Source of the DNA: Larix kaempferi
Lineage: Eukaryota > Streptophyta > Pinopsida > Pinales > Pinaceae
Direction of reading: 5' to 3'
Length of the DNA: 64,000 nucleotides
Assembly (NCBI GenBank): GCA_027924585.1
Contig: BSBM01000372.1
Location: 12,947,501-13,011,500 of the forward strand
Both the position numbers and the translations under genes were made by a program. Below the pieces are notes generated by a model. That model was not told where the DNA came from. It saw only the letters and a list, made by a program, of their open reading frames with translations, and made no database searches. Shown here piece by piece: positions 1 to 12,184 of the stretch; within the stretch, counting starts at the first letter, position 1; each line of letters opens with the position of its first letter.

Positions 1-238
1 GCAAGGTGTGTGTTAGAGGCTAGTGGTGGTTTCCATGCACTATACCCATTTGTGAGGCACCGCCCTTCCCTAGTGTTTCTCATGGTGTACTTATGTCACT
101 GGGTCCCTTTTTCCCCTGCTTATCCAAAGGGTCATACAGTTCTGGTCTATGTCATTCCCCTATCCTTTTAGCCTCGTTGTCCACTTCATCCAAAGTTAAT
201 TCAATGACCAAATCTATAAGTGTGCATAGCAGTACAAC

Positions 239-1243
239 CTTTGTTGAAAGTGGTGGGCCCACCTCACCTTGGGCCTATTTTTTAGATATTGTTTGTTGTG
301 ATCACCATATGTTCGTCATTTTATGCTTATAGTTATTGTACTAACATAAATATGGAAGCCTTGGCATCCCATGTTGCATGCAGAGACATACATTTCAGCC
401 ATTACCATTGTTGACCAGATTTGACTTGGTCAAACTAGTTTTACCAAGGCCAAAAATGGGTCCAGGGAAAAGTTGGTACCAAAACTTCGATTTTGGTTAT
501 TTGGTATGTGTTGGGATCCCATACAAGCCCCCAAGCGTCAGATCGTGAAAAGACGCAAGCAGCCAAGAGATTTTTAATTATTAATGGCCAGCAGGGTCTT
601 CTCTTAATTAAAAAAGCTTGGAATTGGGCAAATTGTGCTTACATGATGGATCATGGTTGCTCATGTGACCACTAATAGTGGATTTGGGGCCTACGATCGC
701 ATTGGAACAGACGGTCCATCAATCCGAGCAAAAGAGCAGTAGTAGAGCCTTTGTTGAAAGTGGTGGGCCCACCTCACCTTGGGCCTATTTTTGAGATATT
801 GTTTGTTGTGATCACCATATGTTCGTCATTTTATGCTTATAGTTATTGTACTAACATAAATAAGGGAGCCTTAGCATCCCATGTTGCATGCAGAGACATA
901 CATTTCAGCCATTACCATTGCTGACCAAATTTGACTTGGTCAAACTAGTTTGACCAAGGCCAAAAATGGGTCCCGGGAAAAGTTGGAACCAAAACTTCGA
1001 TTTTGGTTATTTGGTATGTGTTGGGGTCCCATACAAGCCCCCAAGCGTCAGATCGTGAAAAGATGCAAGCAGCCAAGAGATTTTTAATTATTAATGGCTA
1101 GCAAGGTCCTCTCTTAATTAAAAAAGCTTGGAATTGGGCAAATTGTGCTTACATGATGCATCATGGTTGCTCAAGTGACCACTAATAGTGGATTTGGGGC
1201 CTACGATCGCATTGGAACAGACGGTCCTTCAATCCGAGCAAAA
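239..1243. repeat. 510-bp tandem duplication (two copies)
   Basis: Unit 1 runs from 239 to 748 and unit 2 starts at 749, both with CCTTTGTTGAAAGTGG. The two follow each other base by base with scattered substitutions for almost 500 bp. The copies separate after AATCCGAGCAAAAG, where unit 2 runs into the 220-bp repeat that follows. The duplication lies inside the LTR-like region. Confidence 0.9.
935..958. promoter_or_regulatory. Perfect 24-bp palindrome with TTGAC (W-box) cores
   Basis: The 24 bases read the same on both strands (centre ACTAGT, arms CTTGGTCAAA). TTGACC and TTGACT cores, the known WRKY-factor W-box, occur in and beside it. The equivalent site in the first 510-bp unit (about 425-448) has one substitution that breaks the symmetry. 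A related inverted pair lies at about 7,650-7,685 in the second LTR-like region. A regulatory role is an inference. Confidence 0.5.
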
Positions 1244-1565
1244 GAAGTGGATCAAAATAGCAATTTTCATCTTCAGCAATATGAACAAACAGGAAATTAA
1301 TGGAAAATATCAAATTTGGCTAAGTTATACTTTTATATGGCTAATGCTTGGAATTGGGCAAATTGTGCTTACATGATGCATCATGGTTGCTCAAGTGACC
1401 ACTAACAGTGGATTTGGGGCCTACGATCGCATTGGAACAGACGGTCCGTCAATCCGAGCAAAAGAAGTGGATCAAAATAGCAATTTTCATCTTCAGCAAT
1501 ATGAACCAACAGGAAATTAATGGAAAATATCAAATTTGGCTAAGTTATACTTTGATACTTTGGGT
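1126..1565. repeat. 220-bp tandem duplication (two copies)
   Basis: Units 1,126-1,345 and 1,346-1,565 are nearly identical, both starting at GCTTGGAATTGGGC. They overlap the end of the second 510-bp unit, so the 220-bp event was superimposed on the earlier one. The two 60-odd-residue open frames inside are copies of each other and look non-functional. Confidence 0.9.
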
Positions 1566-2450
1566 AAAGGTAAAAGGATCTCTAATTATCATTTTTGTAT
1601 AGTTTGGACATGGTTATATTGGTGTGGGGCCCTCCATTCAGCCCAACCATTTGTATGGGGCGAATCTGGCCCTACATGGACGTTTTTGACCAAGTAAATC
1701 TTCAAATTTTTGTAATGCAATGTAATAAAACTTATGGCATGGGATTTAGGGGGGTAAAACAGCCTAAAGCCACCCCCTAGATGTCCCCACTTTATGTATG
1801 TCACGCTTGTTGTTCCCCCTCACTCTCCTTGGGTGCACTTGGGTAATTCGCCCCCCCTCTCTTGTGTATTTTGGATGTGATCTCAGCCATTGATCTCTCA
1901 TCAAGAGATCTAATCCCAACCATTCATCTCTTTGGCTAGGGATTGTGTATGGAGTTTCTCTACTTAAGAGAGAACTCACTCATTTGTAATTCTTCTTGGA
2001 CATTTTTGGAACACTTGGACTGAATAGACAGAAATTCTTTGAGAGCTCTTGAGATATTGTGTGTTTGGATGTGTATTGTCATGATTGATATCTACTCTCC
2101 ATTGCATTGTTGAAGGATTTAGTGTGTTTTTCCACCATACATAGCTGGTTCAATTTGCAGGATGAGAGACCATCTGGAGAGGGGCGCAACACTTGGAGCA
2201 ACAACTCCATTCTTGCTTCTTCTCTTCGGAATTTCAACAAGGGAGTTGAATCTACATCTTGTTTCTCAGTTTCCTTATCATTTGTTGTGCTAATTTGCTA
2301 TTTGCTTCAAATTTATCTTCTTTTGTGGCAGGCAGCAAGGGCACACTTGGTCATTTGGCTGGCTCAAACGCTTAGGAAAGAAGGTTGGTTGCTCAACACT
2401 TGAACTTTGGGAGTAGTCTTCATGCAAAACTCATCCATTCACCATTATTT

Positions 2451-5030
2451 CAGGTACGCCCCTCATGTTTATTTCTCTATTTTGATTTCTATTGTTGTTG
2501 CTAAGCTGAAACATATTTAAAACCAAGTAAAAATTAAAATCTAAGAATTTAACCGTTAGAATCCCATTTTTATTACAAACCCGCTTCACATCTTTTTTTA
2601 AAAGACTAAATCTAAAACCCCATCTCTTTTTTACTCCATTTACCCATCCATTAGGCATTGGAGAGAATTATGATTGTGCCCTCCTTAGGCAAAATACTGG
2701 AGAGAATTATGATTGCGCCCTCCTTGGGCATTTTTCCCAGTCACACTACCTGGGGCTTTTCTAGGTTGTGGGTATCCTTGGTTTTGTTTTGTATTGACTT
2801 AATATCATCCAATACCAAGTTATAATCGTTGGAAGTGCTACTTAAATCGCTAATTTTACTTCTGCCATGCATGCATAATTACCTAGAGTTATTTTCCCAT
2901 AGGCAGAAATTTTGATTTCACTTCTAGCTTAATTTTGCTCTTTGAGTCAATTTCCAGCCATCCATCTTTCAAGTTCTGCTATCCTTTGCACTCATATCAG
3001 ATCTGTAATCACTTAAATAAGTACATTATTTCACCCAGAGTCTTGATCCATTGGCTGCAAGGGGACTCAAAACACTTTAGACATTCACCTTGCGTTTTCA
3101 TTTGCTCTTCTTTTGGGGTTGGGTGTCTGATTTTGAGTCTCGACCTTGGCTGGTCGAATAGGGTCTCCCCCTTGATGTAATGTCCCCATTCAAATAAGTG
3201 CACAGTAAGACAATCACATCAATCCTACTAGTTTCCTAGGTTGGATGGGCACATGTGGGATGGTAATAAGGAAACTAATAAATGATATTTAGACATTAGA
3301 AGGGTTCAAGCATTTAATAAATATGATGAATAAATAAATTCAAGAGAAATTCTAGGTGGCAAGTGGTTTTGGAGACATATGGAGGTGGTGGGACCCACAC
3401 TAGCTTGATTTTTCAATGACGCATGGCAGCTCTCTCTTGCCAATTCGAATTCATGGGAAGGTGAACACTCTTGGGTGAGTTGGTAAGTCATAACACATGG
3501 CATTGAGCATATTAGGTCGAAATGGGAAGGAATAGTAACCTCCATGGGAGAGGAAGAGTCAAATTGGAGACTAGTGGACACATGGGCTAGATTCCCTAGT
3601 TTTATGACAACAATAATGAAGCATCTATGACATTTTATGACAAAATTCAGACCTGACTTCTTACACCTGACCATTATGACATGTCAACCCCAAAAATAGG
3701 CTCAAGAAGGCGCTCATGGAGTTGGAGGAATCTAAAGAGACTCAAATTCGAATTTGGGAGAAGATGGAAGGTTGGAACTAGGAGACAAGTGGCAAATGAT
3801 GAATATTTTCTAAATGAAAAATTATTGAATCTATTGAGAGGATTTCGACCCCTTGAAGGCTAATGTTGGTTATAAAATGTAGAAATCAAGTATGAGAATG
3901 GCTTTTGATGATTTGAGAAAAATTGCATTTGTGAAGAGAGAGCTAGTGGATGACTAGTTTCTTGCCTTAGCCAATTTCGAGGGTGAAAGATTCCCATCCA
4001 AGTTGGTGTTTGGAGAGGCCACTCAGGTCTTTCATGATGCTTTAATGGAGTTTGTATTTGCAGGTAGCAGCTACAGGAAGTTTCATGATTTGGTTTAGTG
4101 CAGCACTTTCTCTCCACCGTTTCCAGTTTTGAAGGCATATTCGTGCTCCTTGAGGGAGGGCGTTTTTGGTGAGCACTTGTGCTTCTTGAGAGAGCTTCTC
4201 ATTATATATTTATGATTGTAATAGCTTCATATCCTTTGTTATTCATATTCAGAAAGTCTTAGGTCGAAATACCCACTGGTTGTATGCAAAACTATTGATT
4301 AATGAGCAAACAATGTCCATTTCCCCAATGCATTGATGTATGACACTATAATGTTGATTATTTCGAATGGATGGATGATTCTCTGATATATTTGTGATAA
4401 ATATACTGCCATGGATGTCTTCTACAAGTTTCATGTACTATACTTGAGCATTTGAAGCATTTTTACTCAATTTAGTTGTATTGGGAGGTGAAATAGTGCC
4501 ATTTCCCCAAGGGTCGAATTGGGGGTTTTTGCTGTTGAATGTGAGAGAGTTAGAACAGTATTAAAAATCAATTAATGGTGCATATGAGACCTTAATCACA
4601 TACTTAACACATTATATACCTCTGTTCATAAATTTGTGGGAGTTTGGAGGCATTTGGAAGGCCATTTGCAGTGTTACCTGAGGGGGATTTGATGCACAAA
4701 TTACTAGTCAAAATTACATATATTGATCAGAATACAAATCAAGTTTGCAGCAGTATTTGGAGGGCCATAAAACATCCCTGAACCTTATATTCAAGTCTAA
4801 ATACCATTCATACACTCCTACAGAAGATTTGGGAGCATTTGGGTTGATTTGGAGGTCAAAACAGTAAAACTAGTCAAAGGTCGAAATTGGGAAAAAAAGT
4901 GGGAAAATTGGGCATTTTAATAAAATTTGAAAAAGGGATACTACACTTGACTTGGCTACGTGCCTTGTCTAAAGCAACAAGCACCTTGTCCAGCATGACA
5001 ACCGTTCTCAGAGCGGTGGACTTGGTGTTT
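2451..5030. other. No recognisable gene; decayed repeat-derived DNA
   Basis: Several open frames of 60-120 codons lie here on both strands, but none matches a family I recognise. Positions 2,655-2,730 contain a short imperfect duplication around GGAGAGAATTATGATTG. A TGTAATGTCCCC motif at about 3,176 resembles the start of a gypsy LTR, but no matching end was found. Confidence 0.5.
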
Positions 5031-5035
5031 GCAGG

Positions 5036-6060
5036 TGTTACCTGCCTAGTTGCCCTCCTCTACCGTCCCGGATGGGATACATCTAGTGGCAACTAGAGTA
5101 CGTGTGATAACATGGCTCATTTAGACGATTCCTCTCCCTGACCCTAAAGATAGGCAACTTGTTAATGGTCACTTCACAAATGAGACCTTCATCACCATTC
5201 TTGAGGAGAATGAATTGAAGGATAATACATTGGAGAGTCTAAACTTTTTTTATAATGTATGGGTCCAAAATTCAATGGGCAGAGACCAATGCTACAAGCA
5301 ACCTCCCCAGGATCACTTAATGGTTGTCTTGGATCCAACTTTCTAGGCATTCACTTTGCATTTCAAGCATTCCAAAAGAAATTATGGGAAATGGTCATCT
5401 TGATGGTGGAAAAAAGGAAGCAAAATGGATGTCTAATCCCTTAAGCCTTGGTTGTCAAGTTTCAAATTTGCACTAAGATTTGGGTTGCAATTGTTGTTTA
5501 CTATGACAATTAGGTTCCCTCGACTACCAAAGAATTGAAAAATCTCTCCATAGCTTTCTTTTGGGAAAATATTCAAGATGCTAAGTTCTTTCATAGAGTT
5601 AATTGGAACCTTTCTTACATACTCTAGGATTGTCGTGTAATGGCGATCATCAAAGCATCCATTCAAGCCTATATCCGAGCATGTTGGATTTTTAATACCT
5701 CATAAAGTGTCCAACAAAGCACCATTAATGACGGCAACAAGCATAGAAGATTTGGATGCATGCAAAGAAGGTTCTCCAATAGATATTCCATACAACAGTC
5801 CATACAACGGCCTTAATAACAGTAGCAATAGTATTGCCTCCTTTAGCAGATCCATACAACAATGCATGAGGGCACAAGAGCATTTATAGAGGATAGAGAG
5901 AGATAGTGGGCACAGGCATGCACCGTCATCAAATCAATACCAGTTTGGATGTCGTTTCATATTTAGCAGTTCAATTCTATTTATGAGTTTTGCTTTTTTT
6001 AGTAGTTGCATGCATAGTTAATTAGGGCACTTTCTATGTGGGAAGGTTCCTGTTATCACA
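5036..6060 (+). mobile_element. Remnant related to the copia element at 10.6-13.1 kb
   Basis: Two blocks match the flank and tail of the downstream copia element in the same order. Positions 5,056-5,115 (TCTACCGTCCCGGATGGGAT, then GTGTGATAACA) match 10,588-10,645. Positions 5,700-6,045 (GTCCAACAAAGC through GTTGCATGCATAGTTA) match 12,645-13,115. The roughly 600 bp between them carries no recognisable coding domain. This looks like an older, internally deleted relative. Confidence 0.5.
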
Positions 6061-7226
6061 CATATAGTAGCCGAGCTACCATACATTCTTTTTCAGATTC
6101 CAGAGCACCTGTTCAACTATTTCCTTTGCATTTGAGATGTTGAGATGAGCATCTATTATGGATCACTATCAGATTGTGGACAGCAGATATATTCCCCATG
6201 CCATGACTGAGTTTCAGGACACTCACAGAGAGGACTGATGTAGCCATCTAGACATTTTCACAGAGCAGTCAGTAGTGCCCAGAGTTATAGCGGCAGTTTC
6301 AGAGGACAGGTATTGGTTCAGATGATTGAGCATTCAGGTATATGACTCAGCAGGTATATTCTAGTGTTATGGTTATATTGCTTTTATATCCATTTTATAG
6401 CATGTCTTAGCATTTAGTATCATGATCTGGCGATCATATAGATATGTGGACCTGGTTGTACTTTATATATATATATATCATATTGTTCCTACTCAGATTT
6501 AGAAGTTCTTGACCTATACTCATTGGTTTTACCCTCCCTAGGGAGATTAGAGGTGATCATTTCCACCATATTTTGGCTTGCTAGTGTTGGTTTCATTATT
6601 CATTGACTTCATACATCCATTACCTACCCAGTTTGTTCATTCCCTTGACTTACTATTTGAGTAGTGGCATGGAGGACCTTCCCCCACTGTAGCCTCTGTA
6701 TTGGATAAGCTTCCCTGTTTATTGTGTCTTGGCTCTGAGTTGGTGACAAAACTTGCTTCGGTAAGTTGGATTGTAGGCCTAAATCATTCTAGTCTGTTGC
6801 CCCGATGTTTGGCACTGGTCGAAGTCCCCCTAGTCACTAAAGATGTTGTTGGCTAAACCTGAAACGGATAGTACTGCCATAAATGCAAATGAAATATTGT
6901 GAAAAGCCAAATGAACCTGGCAAAGAAATATCAAATGTTATATCTTTTGTGAAATGTAAAATACCTAGGTAAACAAGTTGTCTGTGACACACCTAGAAGT
7001 GCTCGGGTAAACAAGTGCCTTAAATACACACCTACAGCAAGAAGCCTAAAATAAATGTAAATCTATGCAGTGTGTATATAAACACACATAGATCAAAGGC
7101 TATGGAAACTCAAGGCCCAGAAAGCAATGGAACTTAAATTCTATATCAAAAAGATTGTTGGCCTTCTTTGTATTATGGATTGTGTGCATCTGCTAAGGTG
7201 AATAAACACTCTTTGAACAACTTACC
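6061..7226. other. No recognisable gene
   Basis: No open frame with recognisable similarity, no RNA gene and no clear repeat was found here. A short (AT)n tract lies near 6,463-6,478. Confidence 0.5.
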
Positions 7227-9270
7227 CATTTGTGAGACACCGCCATTCCCTGTGTTATTGCTTGTCCATTATATGCTATAGTGTGTATTCCCTTTCCATA
7301 TCCAAAGTGTTACAATGTTGAATCAGTAAGTCATCCCTTGGCCTAGCCACTTTATTTTTTTTTAAGCTTTCACCCTTCACTAGCAAATTGATCACAACTA
7401 TGAAGTGAGTATGATCTTGAAAGTCTAGTCTGAGTAATAATAATAATTAATGAACTTATATATTTGGATTTAGATTGCCAGTAATGATTGCTACTTGTTA
7501 TAATTGCTATGTGAAAGGATTGTAAAGCATGTTTTAACCTTTGACACCTTGCAGTAGCTTGATGACAGTTTGGGTCATATTTTGGTCATGTTGACTTGGT
7601 TTGACACCTTGCAGCAGCTTGATGACAGTTTGGGTCATATTTTGGTCATGTTGACTTGGTCAAACCTCAGTTTGACCAAAAGTCAACCACAGGGCATGAG
7701 GTGGCAGACCTCAAATGTTACAGATAGATGGTATATGGTCTGGTAAAGGTCACCATGGTGGGCTTATGCAGTGGTTTCAGACTTATGATGATGATTTGTG
7801 CTTTTTCAGCACTTTTACAGATTATTATTATTTGGTCTGCCGGATATGATGAGCATTTATTTTTGACCATACAGAGGTTTATATGGTGTATGAGTACACA
7901 TCTTAGATGGATTTGGACCTTCTGAGTCTAATGAGACAGTCTATTTTCAGTTCCGGGCAGTTACAGTGATGATGGAGCCTCAGTAGGCTATCCTAGTGCA
8001 GTTTTGGTCTGTCGAAGACCTTGTCAGAGCAGTGATAGGATTCACTTGGTTCACCTAGGGCGTTGTGCATGGAGGGGGTGGTCCAGCCACTTGTTATTAC
8101 CATATTACCCCCCTCCCAGACTCATTGGTGAGCTCACCTTGACAGCGCAGGCACTCCAGGAGGCAGTTTGGGCAGTTTCACACTTCCCGAGGCAGTCCAG
8201 AAATGGTAAAAATGGCTACAGAGGAATTCGATTTGGGCTACTAAGGCAAATTTTTGGCATGGGATGATCAGTGATGATGAGTGGGATGTCTTCCACACCT
8301 TCTCCAGCAGTTTCAGCTTCATCGGGACTCACATCCATCACTTATGGCACTTTCTGATGATTTCTGGAGCCTCTTAAGGCTCACAATTTGTCCATAGAGG
8401 CACGATTTGGTACTTTGATGATTATTTTATTGATATTGTGCTATGGGGATTGACCAAGGGTGTCTAAAATTACCCCTTGGACCCACCATAAGTTAGATCT
8501 ATTATTTTGTCATCATAATTTGGTGGGATCCCCTTTCCAAGGGTGAATTTGTCCACTTATTGTTATATTTTATTATTGATCCATGTATTGTATTGTTGAG
8601 CTCATCTCAACGATTGATTAGATCTTTTGATCTTTTAATCTTAGCCACTCATTCAAAAAGTGGTTAGGATTATGGCCTCTCTCCATCCTATTTAAAGAGA
8701 GAGCCTCTCATTGTATAGCTGATCTTTGGGCTCTGGAAAACTTGGAATGAAAATAATATTTTGGAGATCTACTTCTTGGCTTTGATTGGGTTGCTCTTGC
8801 ATGTGTTCTTGGATATCTTACTTCTAGACATTGTTTGCTTTTCAGGTGAAATCGACTTCAAGAGAGGGAGGTCGAATTGCTCAAGCTAGCTCATCGTTTT
8901 GCTTTGTGGGAAGATTTTAGGGGTTGCTCACATCCCCCATGGGCAAATCGACTTCATAGAGGGAGTTTTTCAATTGTGCTTTGTCCATTGATTGCTTTCT
9001 TGATATGACATGCTTAGATCTTATGGATTTGTAGGTCAAATCTAACTTGATGTAGTTTGATTTGCAGGTTTTCATGAGACATATTTCCTCCAAGGGTTTG
9101 AATGCTATTGGTTGAAGACACTTGGATCAAGCTTGAAATTGTAACGAGGGCAAAAATTCTCCATATGCTAAGAGGCCGCAAGCTTTTGAGGTAAGATCTA
9201 CAAGGTACGTATTGATTTCGCTTGCTATCCACTCCATTGGTCAAAATTACATTAAAATTTAAAACCTTCA
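7227..9270 (+). mobile_element. Decayed LTR-like region B (related to region A)
   Basis: It starts with a diverged copy of the block at 47-86. It carries a TTGAC-rich inverted pair at about 7,650-7,685. It also has a promoter-like CTATTTAAAGAGAGAGCC near 8,689, followed by a CTCATTGTATAGCTGATC stretch typical of LTR R regions. The interior includes a 60-bp tandem duplication. No protein domain is visible, and the exact LTR ends could not be fixed. It may be the second LTR of the element that begins in region A, or a separate relative. Confidence 0.4.
7541..7660. repeat. 60-bp tandem duplication
   Basis: Units 7,541-7,600 and 7,601-7,660 are identical except for one base (T at 7,555, C at 7,615). 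Each unit contains TTGACACC and GTTGACTTGG, so the duplication also doubles W-box-like cores. Confidence 0.95.
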
Positions 9271-9356
9271 TTTTGGTTTTTCTTAGATCTACTTGGATCC
9301 GGCCTAGCTATTGAAAAGATATTGAAAACCCACCTCTATAGTATCCACAGCAATTC

Positions 9357-10265
9357 GGATCTATAGTTTGGTGGTGATTGGGTTCCATTTGACACACTTT
9401 TCAAGGCAAAATAGCCCTCTTGAGGCAAATCGCACCCCTTGGGAGAAGCTAGTATGGTTAGATCTAACACGTGGGTAGGTGAGATCCCACTTGATTCACA
9501 CTCTCCTCACTTGATAACCTACCACTAGTGCTTCACCTTGTTGATTTTTGCCTTGTGGGCCCCATTCCTCATTTTGAGGGTTGTGCCCCACTTGGGTCAA
9601 TTTGGTGATGTATTCTCAATCTCAGATCTATGGAGATCTAGCGATTGGATCCCCTTGATTTTCAAGATCCACATTGATACTTGCCTAAACTACTTGGATC
9701 TATAATTTGGTGGCCATTGGACTTGATTTGACACACCTTGCCATGCTTTTAGCCCTCCTTGGGCAAAGTCGCACTCCTTGGGTGATTTAGTTTGCCCACT
9801 TCTAGAACCTGGGTAGTTGAGATTCCATTGGATTTGGAAAGAGCATACCTTGAAACCTACATCTAGTGTCTCATTTTGTGCAGATCTGCCTTGGGGGTAG
9901 CATTCCTTGTTTTAAGGGATTGTTGTCCACTTGGGTCACATCATGAAACATTAGATCTAATAAGATCCAACCATCATATCTAAATTAGCCCACTTGATTT
10001 GCATCCTAGGTGTCCCGATCTACAAGTTGACCTCTCTTTTGACTCCATTAACCCATCCAACAAGGCACTAGTCCACCTAGGGAAATTCGCACTCCTTGGG
10101 AGTTGTGTCAAGTCTTAGATCCCATATGTGGGTATCTCTAATTTCATCTTAGATCCTTAGATCTATATCTTACATACCCCTTGGTACCATTTGTATCCCT
10201 TAATTCCACCTTGTGGGTCCCATTTGAGCCAATTCCATATCCCAAGGAAGTGGGTCCCACCTATG
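9357..10265. repeat. Three diverged tandem units of about 330 bp
   Basis: Units start near 9,357, 9,697 and 10,015, each with a GATCTATAGTTTGGTGG-like block. That block is followed at matching spacing by a TTTGACWCC-like block, AGCCCTCYTTGRGGCAAA-like and CGCACYCCTTGGG-like blocks, a GTGGGTAG-like block, and a late CCACTTGGGTCA-like block. Divergence is high, so the amplification is old. Words such as AGATCT and GATCTA are frequent. No coding potential is seen. Confidence 0.7.
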
Positions 10266-10634
10266 CACTTCATGGTACTGGATCTTGTCATCTTATTTCA
10301 TCATGTGGCCTAAATCATTCATTGGTTGAAACACTAATCACTCCTTAAGCCTCCTTCAACCATACTTTATTTCTAGGTCCACCTAACCTTGCATTGGTTT
10401 CTGTAACTTGTCTTTTACATATCCCTAGGAACCTCTGTTTGGGTCCAATCATCCTTGATTGGTTATAGAGTCTCCCCCTAGGTCTTGATTTATCTTGATC
10501 TAAAGTGAAGAGTGTCTCGGTTGATGTGACTCCCAGCTTGCATTGGGAACCATGGCATCTCTTGGGTCACCTCTTTAGTTGTCTGTCTCCTCTACCATCC
10601 CGGATGGGATACCACTAGGGACAACTACAAGTTG

Positions 10635-11163
10635 TGTGATAACAGTTCCAAGGCTAGATGGCTTGCAAATCCCTAGAAAAGAGAGATGCATGCATGGATA
10701 CTTGGACTCTTTTCTCATGGGCACACTTTCCTAGGAATAGATCTTTCATGCAGGTTGAGGGCACTAATCTCAAGACTAAGAATAGATATACGGTTTAGCT
10801 TTGTTTCAGTTAAGGCACTAGTGTGCATGTGTCCGGATTCATTGTACCTTCTTCCTACTCTATAGGAGAAGGTCAAGGTATATGCTTATTGAACATTCAT
10901 TTAGTTTTTCAAAGTAGGAAATAGTGGGTGAAGAGTAGAGTTTGAAGCTTTCAATGTAATTCTTGATTTCAAGAGTAATAGACAATAATGTGATTTGAGT
11001 TTCAGATCTAGGTACTTGCTACTACTTTCTTCAGCTTGATGTGTTTCGGTTCCTAGTAAAAATCAAATTGCAGCTTTCATACAAAGTTGTGTTTTATGTT
11101 TTCCTAAGTAGGTAGGTTAGAAATTAGACTATGATTGTTACCATGTGCTTAAGAATTTTAACA
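10635..11163 (+). repeat. 5' LTR of the copia element
   Basis: It begins TGTGATAACAGTTCC and ends AGAATTTTAACA, giving TG...CA termini and a length of 529 bp. Landmarks shared with the right LTR are the AATAGATC...CATGCAGGTTGAGGGC block and the GTGCATGTGTC block, then TTTGAAGCTTT and TACTTGCTRCTACTTTCTT blocks. Divergence from the right LTR is visible throughout, so the insertion is old. Confidence 0.8.
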
Positions 11164-11176
11164 TGGTATCATGATG
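11164..11176 (+). other. Primer-binding site (initiator tRNA-Met type)
   Basis: TGGTATCATGATG follows the LTR with no gap. Its first eight bases match the plant tRNA-iMet primer-binding site TGGTATCAGAGC. This supports plus orientation and fixes the LTR end. Confidence 0.75.
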
Positions 11177-11359
11177 ATGTATCCAATGCCTTTTGCACTT
11201 CCGTGTATGGGAAAATCAACCTTGAAGGAAAGAGTTGTTGAAGGGTTTCAATGGGCAGTATATCTAGGCTTTAGCGACTAAAGCAAATCTATGACAATGA
11301 TCAATGCATGGACTTGAGAAGGGTTGTTGGGTATGGAACCCTAGTTAATCCAATAAGTA

Positions 11360-12040
11360 GAGATTGAAGCTTGTTTAGTGGAGTTGCAGTAATGGTTATT
11401 CCCTGTATCAGAGAGAGTCACCTATTAGAGGTTGCCTCTAACTTTGTGTCGTCAAATTGCAGACTGCAAAACCTCCTCGATGCAATGGACCTTTGGTACC
11501 TTGTAGAGGAGGAGGTTAAACCTTCTACAAATCCCAAAGATCTAGCACAGTACAACTAGAATGAATGAATGGGAAGTGAATCATGTTGGATTCAATGAAG
11601 GATCATATGATCACTCATATCAATGGGAAGAGCACTGCCAAGGAGATATATGATTCCTTGGGAACCTAGTACCCGAGTGCAAACGTATCCAGAGAGATAC
11701 TCTTAAGGAAAAAGCTCACCACAACCTAGGTGTGCAAGATAGATATAGTAGTTAGATACTTGATGAAGTTAGTAGAGTTGAAAGACCGGTTGGTGACGAA
11801 GTCAAAGATGATGAGCTAGTTTGAACTCCTCTAAATGGTTGGAATTCATCTTGGCACAACTTTGTCGAGGTTATATGTGGTCAAGAGAAGTTACATGACT
11901 TCGAGTAGTTGTGAGATGCTTTCATTGGAGAGGAGATGAGGCTAGAACAAGTCTCAACTACTGAGAAGGATAAGGATGATGGATCAAACCTAGCCCACAC
12001 CAATAAGATGAGGAGAGAGAGGTAGGAAATGGGGATCTGA
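11360..12040 (+). pseudogene. Broken copia gag (UBN2/Retrotran_gag_2 type)
   Basis: Gag builds the virus-like particle of copia elements. In plus frames the translation shows the copia gag order: a FVSSNCRLQNLLDAMDLW block (11,428-11,495) followed by LVEEEVKPSTNPKDLAQYN; then, in broken frame, a SMKDHMITHINGKSTAKE-like block near 11,595-11,640; then SSWHNFVEVICGQEKLHDFE near 11,847-11,908; and an EEMRLEQVSTTEKDKDDGSN block near 11,932-11,982. In-frame stops (for example directly after LAQYN and within DFE*L*DAF) and frameshifts show it is dead. The zinc knuckle that usually follows is not seen. Confidence 0.8.
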
Positions 12041-12184
12041 TTGCAATTGATGAGTATGGAAGAGTACCAGAATAAGGTTGTTACAAAAGGATTCTCTTAG
12101 CAAGAGGTAGCAAACCTTGATGAGACTCTTTCTTAAGTCGTTGGATGACTCTCCTAGGAAGAGACAGTTGCCCTGGACCGGCTA

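Larger units (their letters stand above)
1..2450 (+). mobile_element. Decayed LTR-like region A (probable gypsy-type)
   Basis: No gene is visible. The block near 47-86 (CCATTTGTGAGGCACCGCC and what follows) recurs in diverged form at about 7,227. Both places are followed in the same order by a TTGAC-rich palindrome and then by a promoter-like stretch: CTACTTAAGAGAGAACTCAC near 1,958, compared with CTATTTAAAGAGAGAGCCTC near 8,689. This shared order suggests two related long LTRs, or the two LTRs of one very old element. The interior has been rearranged by two tandem duplications, listed separately. The superfamily is an inference, because no coding domain is present and neither terminus could be fixed. 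The short open frames here look like chance. Confidence 0.4.

Noticed and set aside
3176-4250. Gypsy LTR starting TGTAATGTCCCC
   Set aside because: No matching 3' end, partner LTR or primer-binding site was found, so no element is called.
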